Source of the DNA: Proteus vulgaris
GTDB taxonomy: Bacteria > Pseudomonadota > Gammaproteobacteria > Enterobacterales > Enterobacteriaceae
Direction of reading: 5' to 3'
Assembly (NCBI GenBank): GCA_901472505.1
Contig: LR590468.1
Location: 1,488,001 to 1,552,000 of the forward strand
Length of the DNA: 64,000 bases
Positions 9,733 to 18,408 of the stretch are shown in pieces. Made by a program: the position numbers and the translations under genes. Numbering within the stretch: position 1 is the first letter of the stretch; each line of letters begins with the position of its first letter. The notes under the pieces are model-generated. The model worked only from the letters and a program-made list of their open reading frames with translations. It was not told where the DNA came from and searched no databases.

Positions 9733-10323
9733 TTACTCACCAAAGTGATAGGGTTTTTCTACTGGCAATAGGCTGTATGCAGTATCGAGATCACCATTCG
9801 CAATACACGCATCTATTTTATGTACCTTATCAGTAATATCCGTAATATTTACAATCCACTCTTTACAATATTTTTCAACTGCTTGATTTCGTAAACCAAT
9901 TTGGATAGTACGGTAGCTGAGTCGATTGAGGTAAATATCGCGTTCAGGATCCCACTGAATGCGGATATTACTCGTTTCCGAAGCCTCTTTCCACGCTTCA
10001 GCACTGACATAGCGATCTGGGTCAAAATGACTTACAACGCCTTGTGTCAGCATCTCTTGAAAGCCTTCATGCGTAATATCAACTGCAAGAATAGAAGCTT
10101 GATTAGCGTCTTTACGTCCCCATCCAGAGCGGTACATCATCCAAAGAAAGGAGGGTTTAACCCACGTCATACGGGTCATACTAAAAGGGGGCGAAACAAA
10201 TGTTCCGTTTGCGACTGCGCTCTGAGCAATAGTATTAGAATAGGCTTGGTAAACACGAACAAAATCATCCGTATAATATGCCCTTACTTCACACTCAGGA
10301 CATCGGTCAACATCATCGTTCAT
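9733..10323 (-). CDS. DUF4291-family protein
   Basis: This 196-residue soluble protein belongs to a widespread family without known function. Its signatures are visible: VRAYYTDDFVRVYQAYS near the N-terminus, then MTRMTWVKPSFLWMMYRSGW and the later QWDPERD and LSYRTIQIGLR. It has no signal peptide or membrane helix. It is a single gene on the minus strand, 47 bases from metF in convergent orientation. No neighbour hints at a role. Confidence 0.82.
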   Translation of the reverse strand: MNDDVDRCPECEVRAYYTDDFVRVYQAYSNTIAQSAVANGTFVSPPFSMTRMTWVKPSFLWMMYRSGWGRKDANQASILAVDITHEGFQEMLTQGVVSHFDPDRYVSAEAWKEASETSNIRIQWDPERDIYLNRLSYRTIQIGLRNQAVEKYCKEWIVNITDITDKVHKIDACIANGDLDTAYSLLPVEKPYHFGE

Positions 10324-10579
10324 CTTTCTTTAATATCCTTTTATATTAATAAAATGGAACTATTCGCTTAAATTATGAGCCTCTGATTACAGATAATCAA
10401 GAGCCCTTATTTTTGTTAAGGCGCTATCAATAGAGTAGCGTGCATTTATAAAAGCAAAAAAAAGAATAACAATAAAATGAACAGACTAATGTTCCTATTG
10501 TGTTTTATTTATACAGTGATGAGTCAATTAATCTTGCTATATTACTCACAAAGTGAGGCGAATAAGCAATTTAATTGAC
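10324..10579. other. Intergenic stretch between the DUF4291 gene and the lacI-type gene
   Basis: This AT-rich stretch should hold the promoter of the DUF4291 gene on the minus strand. On the plus strand a 33-codon frame (10477-10578) encodes a mostly hydrophobic peptide, but its ribosome site is weak. No clear terminator for the regulator gene is visible. Confidence 0.4.
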
Positions 10580-11584
10580 TCACTGGGTAGAAATTAGACG
10601 CTCGATAAGCTGTGTTTTTATCAATGCAGGGGATTTAACTGCGGTGCCTGCTATCTTTGCAGACATTATTTCAAAGGCTTTTTCGACCAATAAAGCCTCA
10701 TCTTGCTTCATTGACCACACATTATTAGGTAAAAAACTTAACATCACATGGTCATCGAATGTACCAATATGAAGATATGCCGGAATAACGCCTTCACGTT
10801 GACGAATAACACTTAATAGGCCTTCAAGAATAGGCAGTGATGAGGCAATAAAATGAGACGGTATTTGCTGATGTTGCTCTAAATACTGTTTCATCATCTG
10901 TTCACCATCTTTAGTTGTATTATGTTCAGCATAAGAAACCGTTACACGACTATCATCGCCATAATGCCCTTTTATTGCTTGTACATAACCTCGTAAACGC
11001 GCTGCAATGGTGGGCAGTAGCGCATCTCCCGCAAAAAAATGGATTGGCGCATCTTGCTTTATCATCGCTCTTGTCAGTTGAGCTCCACTGTCGCAGTTAT
11101 CTGATGCCACACAAATAGCATCACTCACAGAAAAGTCTCTATCTAAGAAAACGAGAGGTTTTTGACGATGTTTAACATGGTGTAACTGATTTTTTCGGCT
11201 GGATGAAACAATAAAAATACCATCAACGTTGCGTTCATCCATTGATTTAACAAGTTTATTTTCATTTTTGATATCACCATAAGTACAACTAATGGTGAGT
11301 TGGCAACCAATTTGGTGACAATGCATCTCCAGCTTTTCAGCTAGAGCAGCAAAAAATGGGTTAGAGAGACGAGGGACAACTAATCCATAAGTATCTGTTT
11401 TATTAAGTTTTAAGCTTCTTGCTGCATGATTAACGGTATAACCAAATACCTCAACATAATCCGCTATTTTCTTTTGCGTTTTTGCACTGATCCGGTATTG
11501 ATCACCTTTGCCATTTAATACCAATCTGACTGTGGTAATAGACAAATTCAGGTCATTTGCAATCTGTTCAACTGTTTTTGCCAT
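10580..11584 (-). CDS. LacI-family transcriptional regulator of the adjacent catabolic operon
   Basis: This 334-residue repressor has an N-terminal LacI helix-turn-helix (TVEQIANDLNLSITTVRLVL, residues 4-23) and hinge (NHAARSLKLNKTDTYGLVVP), then a periplasmic-binding-protein-like effector domain. It lies 57 bases behind the tctA-like gene and is probably the last gene of the operon, so it would be autoregulated. The ligand is likely an intermediate or the substrate of the pathway. A 20-base palindrome with central TCGA at 20032-20051, in front of the kinase gene, is the best operator candidate. Confidence 0.85.
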   Translation of the reverse strand: MAKTVEQIANDLNLSITTVRLVLNGKGDQYRISAKTQKKIADYVEVFGYTVNHAARSLKLNKTDTYGLVVPRLSNPFFAALAEKLEMHCHQIGCQLTISCTYGDIKNENKLVKSMDERNVDGIFIVSSSRKNQLHHVKHRQKPLVFLDRDFSVSDAICVASDNCDSGAQLTRAMIKQDAPIHFFAGDALLPTIAARLRGYVQAIKGHYGDDSRVTVSYAEHNTTKDGEQMMKQYLEQHQQIPSHFIASSLPILEGLLSVIRQREGVIPAYLHIGTFDDHVMLSFLPNNVWSMKQDEALLVEKAFEIMSAKIAGTAVKSPALIKTQLIERLISTQ

Positions 11585-11641
11585 TAATATTCCATCATTG
11601 ATATTGTTGCCCTCATCTTAATGATGAGGGCCAGTTAACCT

Positions 11642-13159
11642 TTACTGAGCAGGTTTAGCTCGGCATTTCTTCCACATTGTTTTTAACGAAGGTCCAATAA
11701 TTGGCAGGATCAACGTCAATATTGCAATACCTAAAAATGTCGCAGTAATTGGGCGTGTATAGAGAATGGATAAATCCCCCTGAGACATCATTAAAGCACG
11801 ACGTAAGTTTGATTCTGCCATCGGCCCTAAAATAATCCCGATAACCACCGGAGACATGGAAAAGTCGAGCTTTATCATAATATAAGCTAACAATCCCGCA
11901 CCCATCATTACAAATACATCAATGATGCTATGGTTTACAGAATAAGCACCAACACTACACAATACAAAGATAATAGGCACTAATACACGACGTGGCACAT
12001 CCATCACTCGAACAAAGAGCTTCATACATAAGAAACCTAAGATACCGAGGAAAATATTCGCCACCATTAAACCAATAAAAACGCTGTTTACTTCAACAGG
12101 ATTGTCAGTAAAAAGCTGAGGCCCTAATGCCAATCCTTGAACCATAAATGCCCCCATAATAATGGCAGTTGCGCCATCACCTGGGATACCTAAGGTCATT
12201 AAAGGCACCATGGTTCCACCTGTTACTGAGTTTGCACCCGCTTCTGGCGCTGAAACACCTTCAGGTGAACCGTGACCAAATTCTTCAGGGTGTTTAGACC
12301 AACGTTTCGCTTCGTTATAAGAGATAAATGATGATATATCTCCCCCCGTTCCTGGAATTGCGCCAATCGTTGTACCAATGGCTGATGAGCGGAAGTACGT
12401 TGGTAACACACGTTTAAAATCAGCCCATGTTGGTAATACACGGTGAATACGCGCATTAATTTTTTCACTCTTCTTCTGTTTGCGCTCACGGTACTCTTCT
12501 TCAAAGCTAATCAAACCTTGAGAGAAAGCGAACAAACCAACCAAAATAGGAATAAACGAAACACCCCCCATTAAATAAACGGTATCAAAAGTAAAACGAG
12601 GCCCTGATGTCATCGGATCAAGTCCAATGGTTGCAATCACAAGCCCTATTGCGCCACCCATTAATCCTTTCACAATCGATTGCGATGATACACTGGTAAT
12701 AATACTTATGCCAAATACTGCAAGTGCAAAATACTCAGCTGCAGAGAAACCCGTCGCCACTTTTGCCAATTGAGGGGCTATCACAATTAAGGCAATCGTA
12801 CTAAAGATCCCCCCAAACATAGACCCCATTGTGGATAAGCCCAGTGCTCGTCCTGCTTCTCCTTTTTTCGCCATTGGATAACCGTCTAATACCGTTGCAG
12901 CAGAAGCGGGAGTACCCGGCGTACTAATCAAGATCGCGGTAATTGAGCCACCATACACGGCACCACAATACATTCCTAATAACAGAAGTATTCCTGTCAT
13001 TCCTTGGAAGGAGTAGGTTAATGGGAGTAGCAATGCAATACCCATATTCACTGTTAAACCGGGTAATGCGCCGATAATAATACCCGCGAACACCCCTAAC
13101 AGGATCATCGTTATCGTTTCCAGAGTGAAAACGACCATTAAAGCGTCTAATATTTCCAT
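11642..13159 (-). CDS. TctA-family large permease of a tripartite carboxylate transporter
   Basis: This 505-residue inner-membrane protein has about twelve hydrophobic helices and the TctA signatures GALPGLTVNMGIALLLPLTY near residue 30 and IPGTGGDISSFISYNEAKRW near residue 265. These loops bind the carboxylate substrate in the family. With the TctB- and TctC-like proteins encoded just upstream it forms a secondary transporter driven by an ion gradient. Such systems import organic acids such as citrate, and here more likely a sugar acid, given the neighbouring sugar enzymes. It starts 19 bases after the tctB-like gene. Confidence 0.88.
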   Translation of the reverse strand: MEILDALMVVFTLETITMILLGVFAGIIIGALPGLTVNMGIALLLPLTYSFQGMTGILLLLGMYCGAVYGGSITAILISTPGTPASAATVLDGYPMAKKGEAGRALGLSTMGSMFGGIFSTIALIVIAPQLAKVATGFSAAEYFALAVFGISIITSVSSQSIVKGLMGGAIGLVIATIGLDPMTSGPRFTFDTVYLMGGVSFIPILVGLFAFSQGLISFEEEYRERKQKKSEKINARIHRVLPTWADFKRVLPTYFRSSAIGTTIGAIPGTGGDISSFISYNEAKRWSKHPEEFGHGSPEGVSAPEAGANSVTGGTMVPLMTLGIPGDGATAIIMGAFMVQGLALGPQLFTDNPVEVNSVFIGLMVANIFLGILGFLCMKLFVRVMDVPRRVLVPIIFVLCSVGAYSVNHSIIDVFVMMGAGLLAYIMIKLDFSMSPVVIGIILGPMAESNLRRALMMSQGDLSILYTRPITATFLGIAILTLILPIIGPSLKTMWKKCRAKPAQ

Positions 13160-13178
13160 CTCAAAGCTCCTTTACCGC

Positions 13179-13640
13179 TTATTCAAAAAAGACGGAAGTT
13201 GGCAGAGGTGAATTAAAGATAATGTCAAAGAAGACATAAACGGCAGCAACCATCACAACGGGAATAACAACCAATGCAATAGGTTTTCTTTCATTCATCA
13301 GCCACATAATGACTGGGATAAGAAGCAGTGACGGAACAATAAAACCAAAAAAGTGCAAACCCGTGGCATAGACCAACATAAAGAGGCCTAAACCATAAGC
13401 GCGTTTAACTGCAGTAGAACTTAGATCAACAGACTTATGTACGTGTTTAATTTTATCAACCACAATACTGATCCATTGAAAAATCCCCAGTAAAATAAAT
13501 AAGATGGCTAAACCATAAGGCCAGAAACGTTCCCCTGGTACACCATAATCATCAAACATGCTCATATCACGGGAGAGATAGATAATAAGTGCCCCGAAAG
13601 CCACTGAAATCGCACCGATGATTGTATTGATTTTTGTCAT
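13179..13640 (-). CDS. TctB-family small permease
   Basis: This 153-residue protein has four predicted membrane helices, roughly residues 4-22, 38-60, 84-110 and 118-145. Size, topology and position between the large permease and the binding protein identify it as the small subunit of a tripartite tricarboxylate transporter. Sequence conservation in this subunit family is low, so the call leans on context. A hairpin at 13656-13681 separates it from the binding-protein gene. Confidence 0.8.
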   Translation of the reverse strand: MTKINTIIGAISVAFGALIIYLSRDMSMFDDYGVPGERFWPYGLAILFILLGIFQWISIVVDKIKHVHKSVDLSSTAVKRAYGLGLFMLVYATGLHFFGFIVPSLLLIPVIMWLMNERKPIALVVIPVVMVAAVYVFFDIIFNSPLPTSVFFE

Positions 13641-13655
13641 GTCGGGATCTCCCCG

Positions 13656-13681
13656 ACCCTACCTGCCGTAACAGGTAGGGT
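13656..13681 (-). promoter_or_regulatory. Intercistronic hairpin between tctC- and tctB-like genes
   Basis: A perfect 10-base stem (ACCCTACCTG / CAGGTAGGGT) with a 6-base loop lies just after the stop of the binding-protein gene. No T run follows on the coding strand, so it is unlikely to terminate. It could protect the upstream message from 3' decay, giving more binding protein than permease. Confidence 0.55.
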
Positions 13682-13701
13682 GGTTTATAATAATAGAAAA
13701 G

Positions 13702-14676
13702 TTATTTTTTCAGGGTTGCTGAAATTAACTCAGCATACATCTCGTGGTCTTCTTTCATCATTTGGTAAGCATCATCACCAGTGATAAATACAGGCATAAT
13801 ACCTTGTTTTTTCAGTGCTTCTTGATACTCTGGTTTTTGAACAACTTCAGAGAATGCACCCACTAACTCATTTTTCACGTTATCTGGTACGCCTGCTGTT
13901 GTTGCTAAAACGGCCCAAGCACGCATTTTCACGTTAGTATCTAATTTCAGCGCTTCTTTAAAGGTTGGTACTGCTGGGAATAATGGGAAACGACGCTCAT
14001 CCATTACACCAAGAACGCGTAAAATACCCGCATCAACCTGAGATTTAACCGCACCTGGTGTGGTCAACACGCCATCAATATGGTTACCCACTAATGCTGC
14101 GATTGAAGGGCCTGTCCCTTCGTTATAAGGAATATGATTAAATTTAGTACCTGTAGTACGTTCGATATTCACACCTGCTAGATGGAAAATTGCGCCCATA
14201 CCTGAGTTACCCACTTTTAACTTACCTGGGTTTGCTTTAGCACCATCAATAAACTCTTGTAACGTTTTATAAGGTGAATCGGCATTAACAACTAATACCA
14301 CAGGATCGGCAATTGTTGTTGCAATTGGCGTAAAGTCTTTATAAGTAACCGGTGATTTACCTTGATGTGGGAACATTGCTAATTCAACGGTAGTCATCAC
14401 TAATTTCGTACCATCTGGACGTGCATTTGCAACTTCAATTAGCCCTGTTAAACCATTACCAGCGGGTTTATTGACTGGCACGAAAATACGGCCTGCCGGC
14501 ATCACATCTTTAGCAAATTCAGTAATAGTACGCGCTGAAGTATCAGTACCACCCCCCGGATTTTTCGGGATAATGACATCAATATTTTTTGTAGGATACG
14601 TTAACTGTTGGGCAACTGCATTCCCCATGCCCAGTGTCATCGTAATCGCCAACGCTGCGAGTAGACTCTTTTTCAT
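13702..14676 (-). CDS. TctC/Bug-family periplasmic solute-binding protein
   Basis: This 324-residue receptor has a typical signal peptide (MKKSLLAALAITMTLGMGNAVAQQ), with cleavage expected after AVA. The mature part begins YPTKNIDVIIPKNPGGGTDTSAR, the classic Bug/TctC opening. The start at 14676 follows GGAGAAAGGG; an upstream extension of the frame lacks a ribosome site. These receptors bind carboxylate ligands through water-mediated contacts with two loops. It hands the substrate to the TctB/TctA-like permease encoded next. Confidence 0.9.
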   Translation of the reverse strand: MKKSLLAALAITMTLGMGNAVAQQLTYPTKNIDVIIPKNPGGGTDTSARTITEFAKDVMPAGRIFVPVNKPAGNGLTGLIEVANARPDGTKLVMTTVELAMFPHQGKSPVTYKDFTPIATTIADPVVLVVNADSPYKTLQEFIDGAKANPGKLKVGNSGMGAIFHLAGVNIERTTGTKFNHIPYNEGTGPSIAALVGNHIDGVLTTPGAVKSQVDAGILRVLGVMDERRFPLFPAVPTFKEALKLDTNVKMRAWAVLATTAGVPDNVKNELVGAFSEVVQKPEYQEALKKQGIMPVFITGDDAYQMMKEDHEMYAELISATLKK

Positions 14677-14696
14677 AAAACCCTTTCTCCACATTT

Positions 14697-15749
14697 TTAT
14701 TGAGTAGCCATTAGTTGCTGATAAACAATGTTTTTTCGATTCCAAGTAAAGGTCACGTGTAGGGTATTGTTTTCAGCAACAATAGCCGGATATGAAAATT
14801 CGCCTTCCCCATCGAGTAAATCGAATGGTTCAGACCAAGTACTGCCATTATCGGATGAAAGACTGACAGAGATGGGATAACGACGGCTCCAGTTACCTGA
14901 ATTCGGGTTATACACCAATGCCAGCTGACCATCTGCGAAGGAGACGACATCAATGCCGCTATTATTATTTGGTAATATTGTTGCATAAGCCGGACACCAA
15001 TTGCGTCCATAATCCGTTGAGTCGCTACGATAAATAGTACCGCGCGTACTCCGCATCATGGCATGCACATGCCCAGGCTGGGATTCCCATAGTGTTGGTT
15101 GTATCACGCCATCCCATTGAAAAACACGTTGTAGATCAGTCTCCCATAAGGCATCATCCTTTAAACCTTGCCAGATTTCATGTTCCGTTTGCCCACCTTT
15201 ATGATGTTCAATCGGAATATCCACTCGCAACCAGTGTTGGCCGTTGTCACTCGATATATCGACAAACGCATCCCAGAATTGGTCATCCTCAACCGAACCT
15301 GGTGCCAACCACTCGCCATTCGACATCACTAACACTTTATTTTTCACAGGACCTCTAGGTGCTACATCACCAGAAACCAATTCACTCGGTAAACTCCAGC
15401 TATTTCCGCCATCCTTCGAGATAACGTATTGGGTCGTCCAACTATGTACATCGGGACCCGTTTTATAAAACAGCCAGATATTACCTGTTGATGGGTCAAC
15501 ATGTAAAACTGGATTCCAGTGCGCAACACCCGGATTTTTAACAACAGGTTGAGCGTGTTGCCAATGATCGCCCTCTTTTAGCGCCAGCCAGATAGCGGTA
15601 TTACCGCTACCTTCTTTATCGCCAGCAAAAAAAGCGGTTAACAAACGCTCAGAGTTAGGCACACGCACAATCGTTGAAGCATGGCAGTGATTAAAAAGTG
15701 AATGCGCATTATCAAGCACAAACTGGGTTTCCTTCATCACGAAAGGCAT
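14697..15749 (-). CDS. Sialidase-like six-bladed beta-propeller hydrolase (cytoplasmic)
   Basis: This 350-residue protein carries four Asp-box motifs (SKDGGNSW 111-118, SSDNGQHW 166-173, STDYGRNW 244-251, SSDNGSTW 298-305), which mark a sialidase-type propeller. There is no signal peptide, so it acts inside the cell on imported material. Families of this fold remove sialic acid, Kdn or Kdo from glycosides. The context (carboxylate transporter, pyruvate aldolase of the NanA class) fits release of an ulosonic acid. It starts behind AGGAG, 22 bases after the aldolase gene. The exact specificity is unknown. Confidence 0.75.
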   Translation of the reverse strand: MPFVMKETQFVLDNAHSLFNHCHASTIVRVPNSERLLTAFFAGDKEGSGNTAIWLALKEGDHWQHAQPVVKNPGVAHWNPVLHVDPSTGNIWLFYKTGPDVHSWTTQYVISKDGGNSWSLPSELVSGDVAPRGPVKNKVLVMSNGEWLAPGSVEDDQFWDAFVDISSDNGQHWLRVDIPIEHHKGGQTEHEIWQGLKDDALWETDLQRVFQWDGVIQPTLWESQPGHVHAMMRSTRGTIYRSDSTDYGRNWCPAYATILPNNNSGIDVVSFADGQLALVYNPNSGNWSRRYPISVSLSSDNGSTWSEPFDLLDGEGEFSYPAIVAENNTLHVTFTWNRKNIVYQQLMATQ

Positions 15750-15771
15750 ATTCCTACTCCTGTGTCCTAAA

Positions 15772-16704
15772 TTAATCTAACGAAAGCCACTTCTTCATAT
15801 TTTCACCTAATGCAGTCATGCTATTGACGGCAGAAGGGAAAAATGAGTTTTCAAACTGACTGCTGTTACGGGAACGGCAGACTAGAGTGCTGAAATTACC
15901 AATCAGGCGCTGATGATATTTAGCGCATGCTGGATAATCCAGTGTTTCGGTCATCGCTGCTGTTGATAAATAATCAGCTAATACTGCAGCCTGCTCCGGT
16001 TTATCCTTCCAATTTTCATAAAGCCAAACATAAAGCTCTGGATGGAAGTTAGCCATAACACCGCTATATGCCTGACATCCTGCTTGGAATGAAGCTAATA
16101 GCGTTTGGCTATTGGCGTTTGCAAGGTGCAAGCGAGTTCCTTTTGATAATGCCAAACGACGCTCTATCATGGGTAGAGAACAGCAGGTGTCTTTAATAAA
16201 AGTAAAGCGATTACTTTGCGCACACCACTCTACAATCTCTTCAGATAACAAGCGTTTGTAAGGATGAGGGCATTCATAAATGCCCAAATCAATCTCTTTT
16301 GGTACCACATTGGTTAAGACTTGCAGTGTTTCCAGCGCTTTATCATCTGAATCACCAATAAGCGCTAAGCGATTACTGATCATAATGACGCCATCGACAC
16401 CTGTACCCGCCATTGCCTGCAATTGTTCTTTTTGCTGACTTAATGCGGTTGCAGTATGACCCGAAGCCACTACAGGTACTCTTCCATCTGCTTTTTCAAC
16501 GATAAAGCGGGTAAGTGCTTGAGTTTCCTCATCACTTAAATAAAACATTTCGCTTGATTGGCAGGCGGCGAAGAGTCCATGTACACCAGAATCGATATAC
16601 CAGTCTACAAGGCGCTCTAACGACGCCCAATCAATCTCCCCTTTGGCATCAAAAGGGGTTAGCATAACAGGCCAAACACCGACGTATTTTTGCTGGCTCA
16701 TCAT
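15772..16704 (-). CDS. Dihydrodipicolinate synthase / N-acetylneuraminate lyase family aldolase
   Basis: This 310-residue TIM-barrel class I aldolase forms a Schiff base with pyruvate. The catalytic lysine is in FIKDTC and the catalytic tyrosine in GIYECPHPY. The usual GTTGE carboxylate loop reads CQSSE here, so substrate handling differs from DapA. The start at 16704 or 16701 follows AAGGA; the frame is open 9 codons further without a ribosome site. Members cleave ulosonic acids to pyruvate and an aldose. Between an isomerase and a sialidase-like gene, a catabolic aldolase is more likely than lysine synthesis. Confidence 0.83.
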   Translation of the reverse strand: MMSQQKYVGVWPVMLTPFDAKGEIDWASLERLVDWYIDSGVHGLFAACQSSEMFYLSDEETQALTRFIVEKADGRVPVVASGHTATALSQQKEQLQAMAGTGVDGVIMISNRLALIGDSDDKALETLQVLTNVVPKEIDLGIYECPHPYKRLLSEEIVEWCAQSNRFTFIKDTCCSLPMIERRLALSKGTRLHLANANSQTLLASFQAGCQAYSGVMANFHPELYVWLYENWKDKPEQAAVLADYLSTAAMTETLDYPACAKYHQRLIGNFSTLVCRSRNSSQFENSFFPSAVNSMTALGENMKKWLSLD

Positions 16705-16711
16705 CAATTCC

Positions 16712-18358
16712 TTACAGTAGATTAATGGCATCGCCTGCCACTTTCACTTGAATACCTTGAGTCAATGCTTGAGCAACAAAGGCTTTAAGCACAAACGCCA
16801 ATTTATCTTCATCAATGTAAGCCACAGTAATGTGATTACTTTGATGTCCCGCCATAAGGTCATCACGCGTTACGCCATCTAACGTACAGTTTAATAATGG
16901 CCATTCGTAGTTGGTTGCTCTACGGCGACGTTCAAATTCTGCTTCAGGTAATTCTACCGCCACACCCGTACCGATATGCATAATCACATCAGTGCCTTCA
17001 TAGTGTGCACGAGCCCATAACAAGCGCCCTGCTTTACCTTGACCGGCGATAGTTGATCCCCCTTTAGGGAAGAACATCGGAGGCTGACGATAACCTGTTG
17101 CACCTTTTAAGCCACCTTTGAGGTGTTCAAAAGGAACCGAACCTGAAATTTCCATATCCCAGTAGAATGTTCCTTCGTACTCACTCCCCCAACGGATGTC
17201 ATGCAGTGTGGTTTCTGCCGGTAATCCTAATGATGTTAATAAACGCCATAACATCGTTTGAGGAATAGCCGTCCCCATGTCCACTTCGTTGATACAAGGG
17301 ATTGGCGTGTTAGGGCAGATAATTTCACCGTTTTCATCTGGCAGTGGGAAACGTGCTGTCGAACCAATAGCTCCTTCTGCAAAGTCAGACGCTGGGCAAC
17401 AATCTTTTAAGCCCTGCTGATATTGCACACCTACCGCAGTTAAACCAAAACGTTTTACGAAACGCGCCATTGCAATCATCATGGCGCACTGCTCCATCAC
17501 TTGTTCACGAGTAAGTTCAGTTTTGTCATCTTGACCAAACATAAACGTCATCCCGTTATCCTCGTACCACTGTAAGCACGCCTCTCTTAATTCTGTCGGT
17601 ACTTTCGCCATTTCGACCAGTAACGCAGATTGAGAAAGGGATTCAATTGGCATACCAATATTGATCATGGCCTGTTGTGGGAAGACCCCATTAATCATTC
17701 CCATACAGAATGTATCGAACAAACCTATTATTTCTTTATTTTTAATTATGTATTCGCCGACTTTACGACCCACTTCGCCGGCTTCTGTCGCCATTACCCT
17801 GTGTGTTGGCGCAATATCTGTAAGATAGTTAAGCTTATGATTTACATAACCATATTTTAACCAAGTCGCTAAACCATCTACAAAAAATTCATCATCAAAT
17901 GCTTCTGACCATAAACGTGAATAATTTTTACCTAAACTGGTCATCGTCCCTGCTAAACACAACATCCCCACCAAACCCGGCCATGTACCATCAAAGTTAG
18001 CCAGCAGTAAAATAGGACCGCGATGGTGTGCTAACGAAGAGGCAATATGGTGTGAATATTGCCATGCGGTTAATAACACGATAACCGGTGCATCAGGATC
18101 GATAGCGGCAAACATATCGCAACCTTCACGCTGACTACTGATAAAACCATGACCACGTGCTTCATTAATTTCATGAGCACGCTTCATTTTGTAACCTTGA
18201 GCTTCTAATGCTGCGGCCAGTTTATCTTCAAATTTTTTCTGAACAGGCCAGCACGTTACGTTCGCAGGCTCACGTAAGTCTGCGTTAGTGACCATCAGGA
18301 TCTCTTTCTGACCTGCTGTGATGGTTGTCGGTAATTTCGGTAGATTTAAGTTCAACAT
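16712..18358 (-). CDS. L-fucose / D-arabinose isomerase-family protein
   Basis: This 548-residue protein resembles the FucI family, manganese enzymes that interconvert aldoses (L-fucose, D-arabinose) and ketoses. Metal-ligand regions are visible: INEVDMGTAIPQTML (the Asp) and HQSNHITVAY near residue 520 (the His). It is somewhat shorter than E. coli FucI (591). The start at 18358 follows AGGGA. It ends 8 bases before the aldolase start and lies 50 bases behind the pentulose kinase. FucI proteins also accept D-arabinose, which fits the kinase next to it. Confidence 0.8.
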   Translation of the reverse strand: MLNLNLPKLPTTITAGQKEILMVTNADLREPANVTCWPVQKKFEDKLAAALEAQGYKMKRAHEINEARGHGFISSQREGCDMFAAIDPDAPVIVLLTAWQYSHHIASSLAHHRGPILLLANFDGTWPGLVGMLCLAGTMTSLGKNYSRLWSEAFDDEFFVDGLATWLKYGYVNHKLNYLTDIAPTHRVMATEAGEVGRKVGEYIIKNKEIIGLFDTFCMGMINGVFPQQAMINIGMPIESLSQSALLVEMAKVPTELREACLQWYEDNGMTFMFGQDDKTELTREQVMEQCAMMIAMARFVKRFGLTAVGVQYQQGLKDCCPASDFAEGAIGSTARFPLPDENGEIICPNTPIPCINEVDMGTAIPQTMLWRLLTSLGLPAETTLHDIRWGSEYEGTFYWDMEISGSVPFEHLKGGLKGATGYRQPPMFFPKGGSTIAGQGKAGRLLWARAHYEGTDVIMHIGTGVAVELPEAEFERRRRATNYEWPLLNCTLDGVTRDDLMAGHQSNHITVAYIDEDKLAFVLKAFVAQALTQGIQVKVAGDAINLL

Positions 18359-18408
18359 AAGATATCCCTGGTAAGGTAAACTCGGTTCATAATCGGAAAA
18401 ACAGGTGG

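Noticed and set aside
9901..10371. 156-codon plus-strand frame opposite the DUF4291 gene
   Set aside because: No family resemblance, and it is antisense to a clearly conserved protein.
15772..16704. Assignment of the aldolase as DapA (lysine synthesis)
   Set aside because: The GTTGE loop is changed to CQSSE and the gene lies in a catabolic sugar-acid operon.
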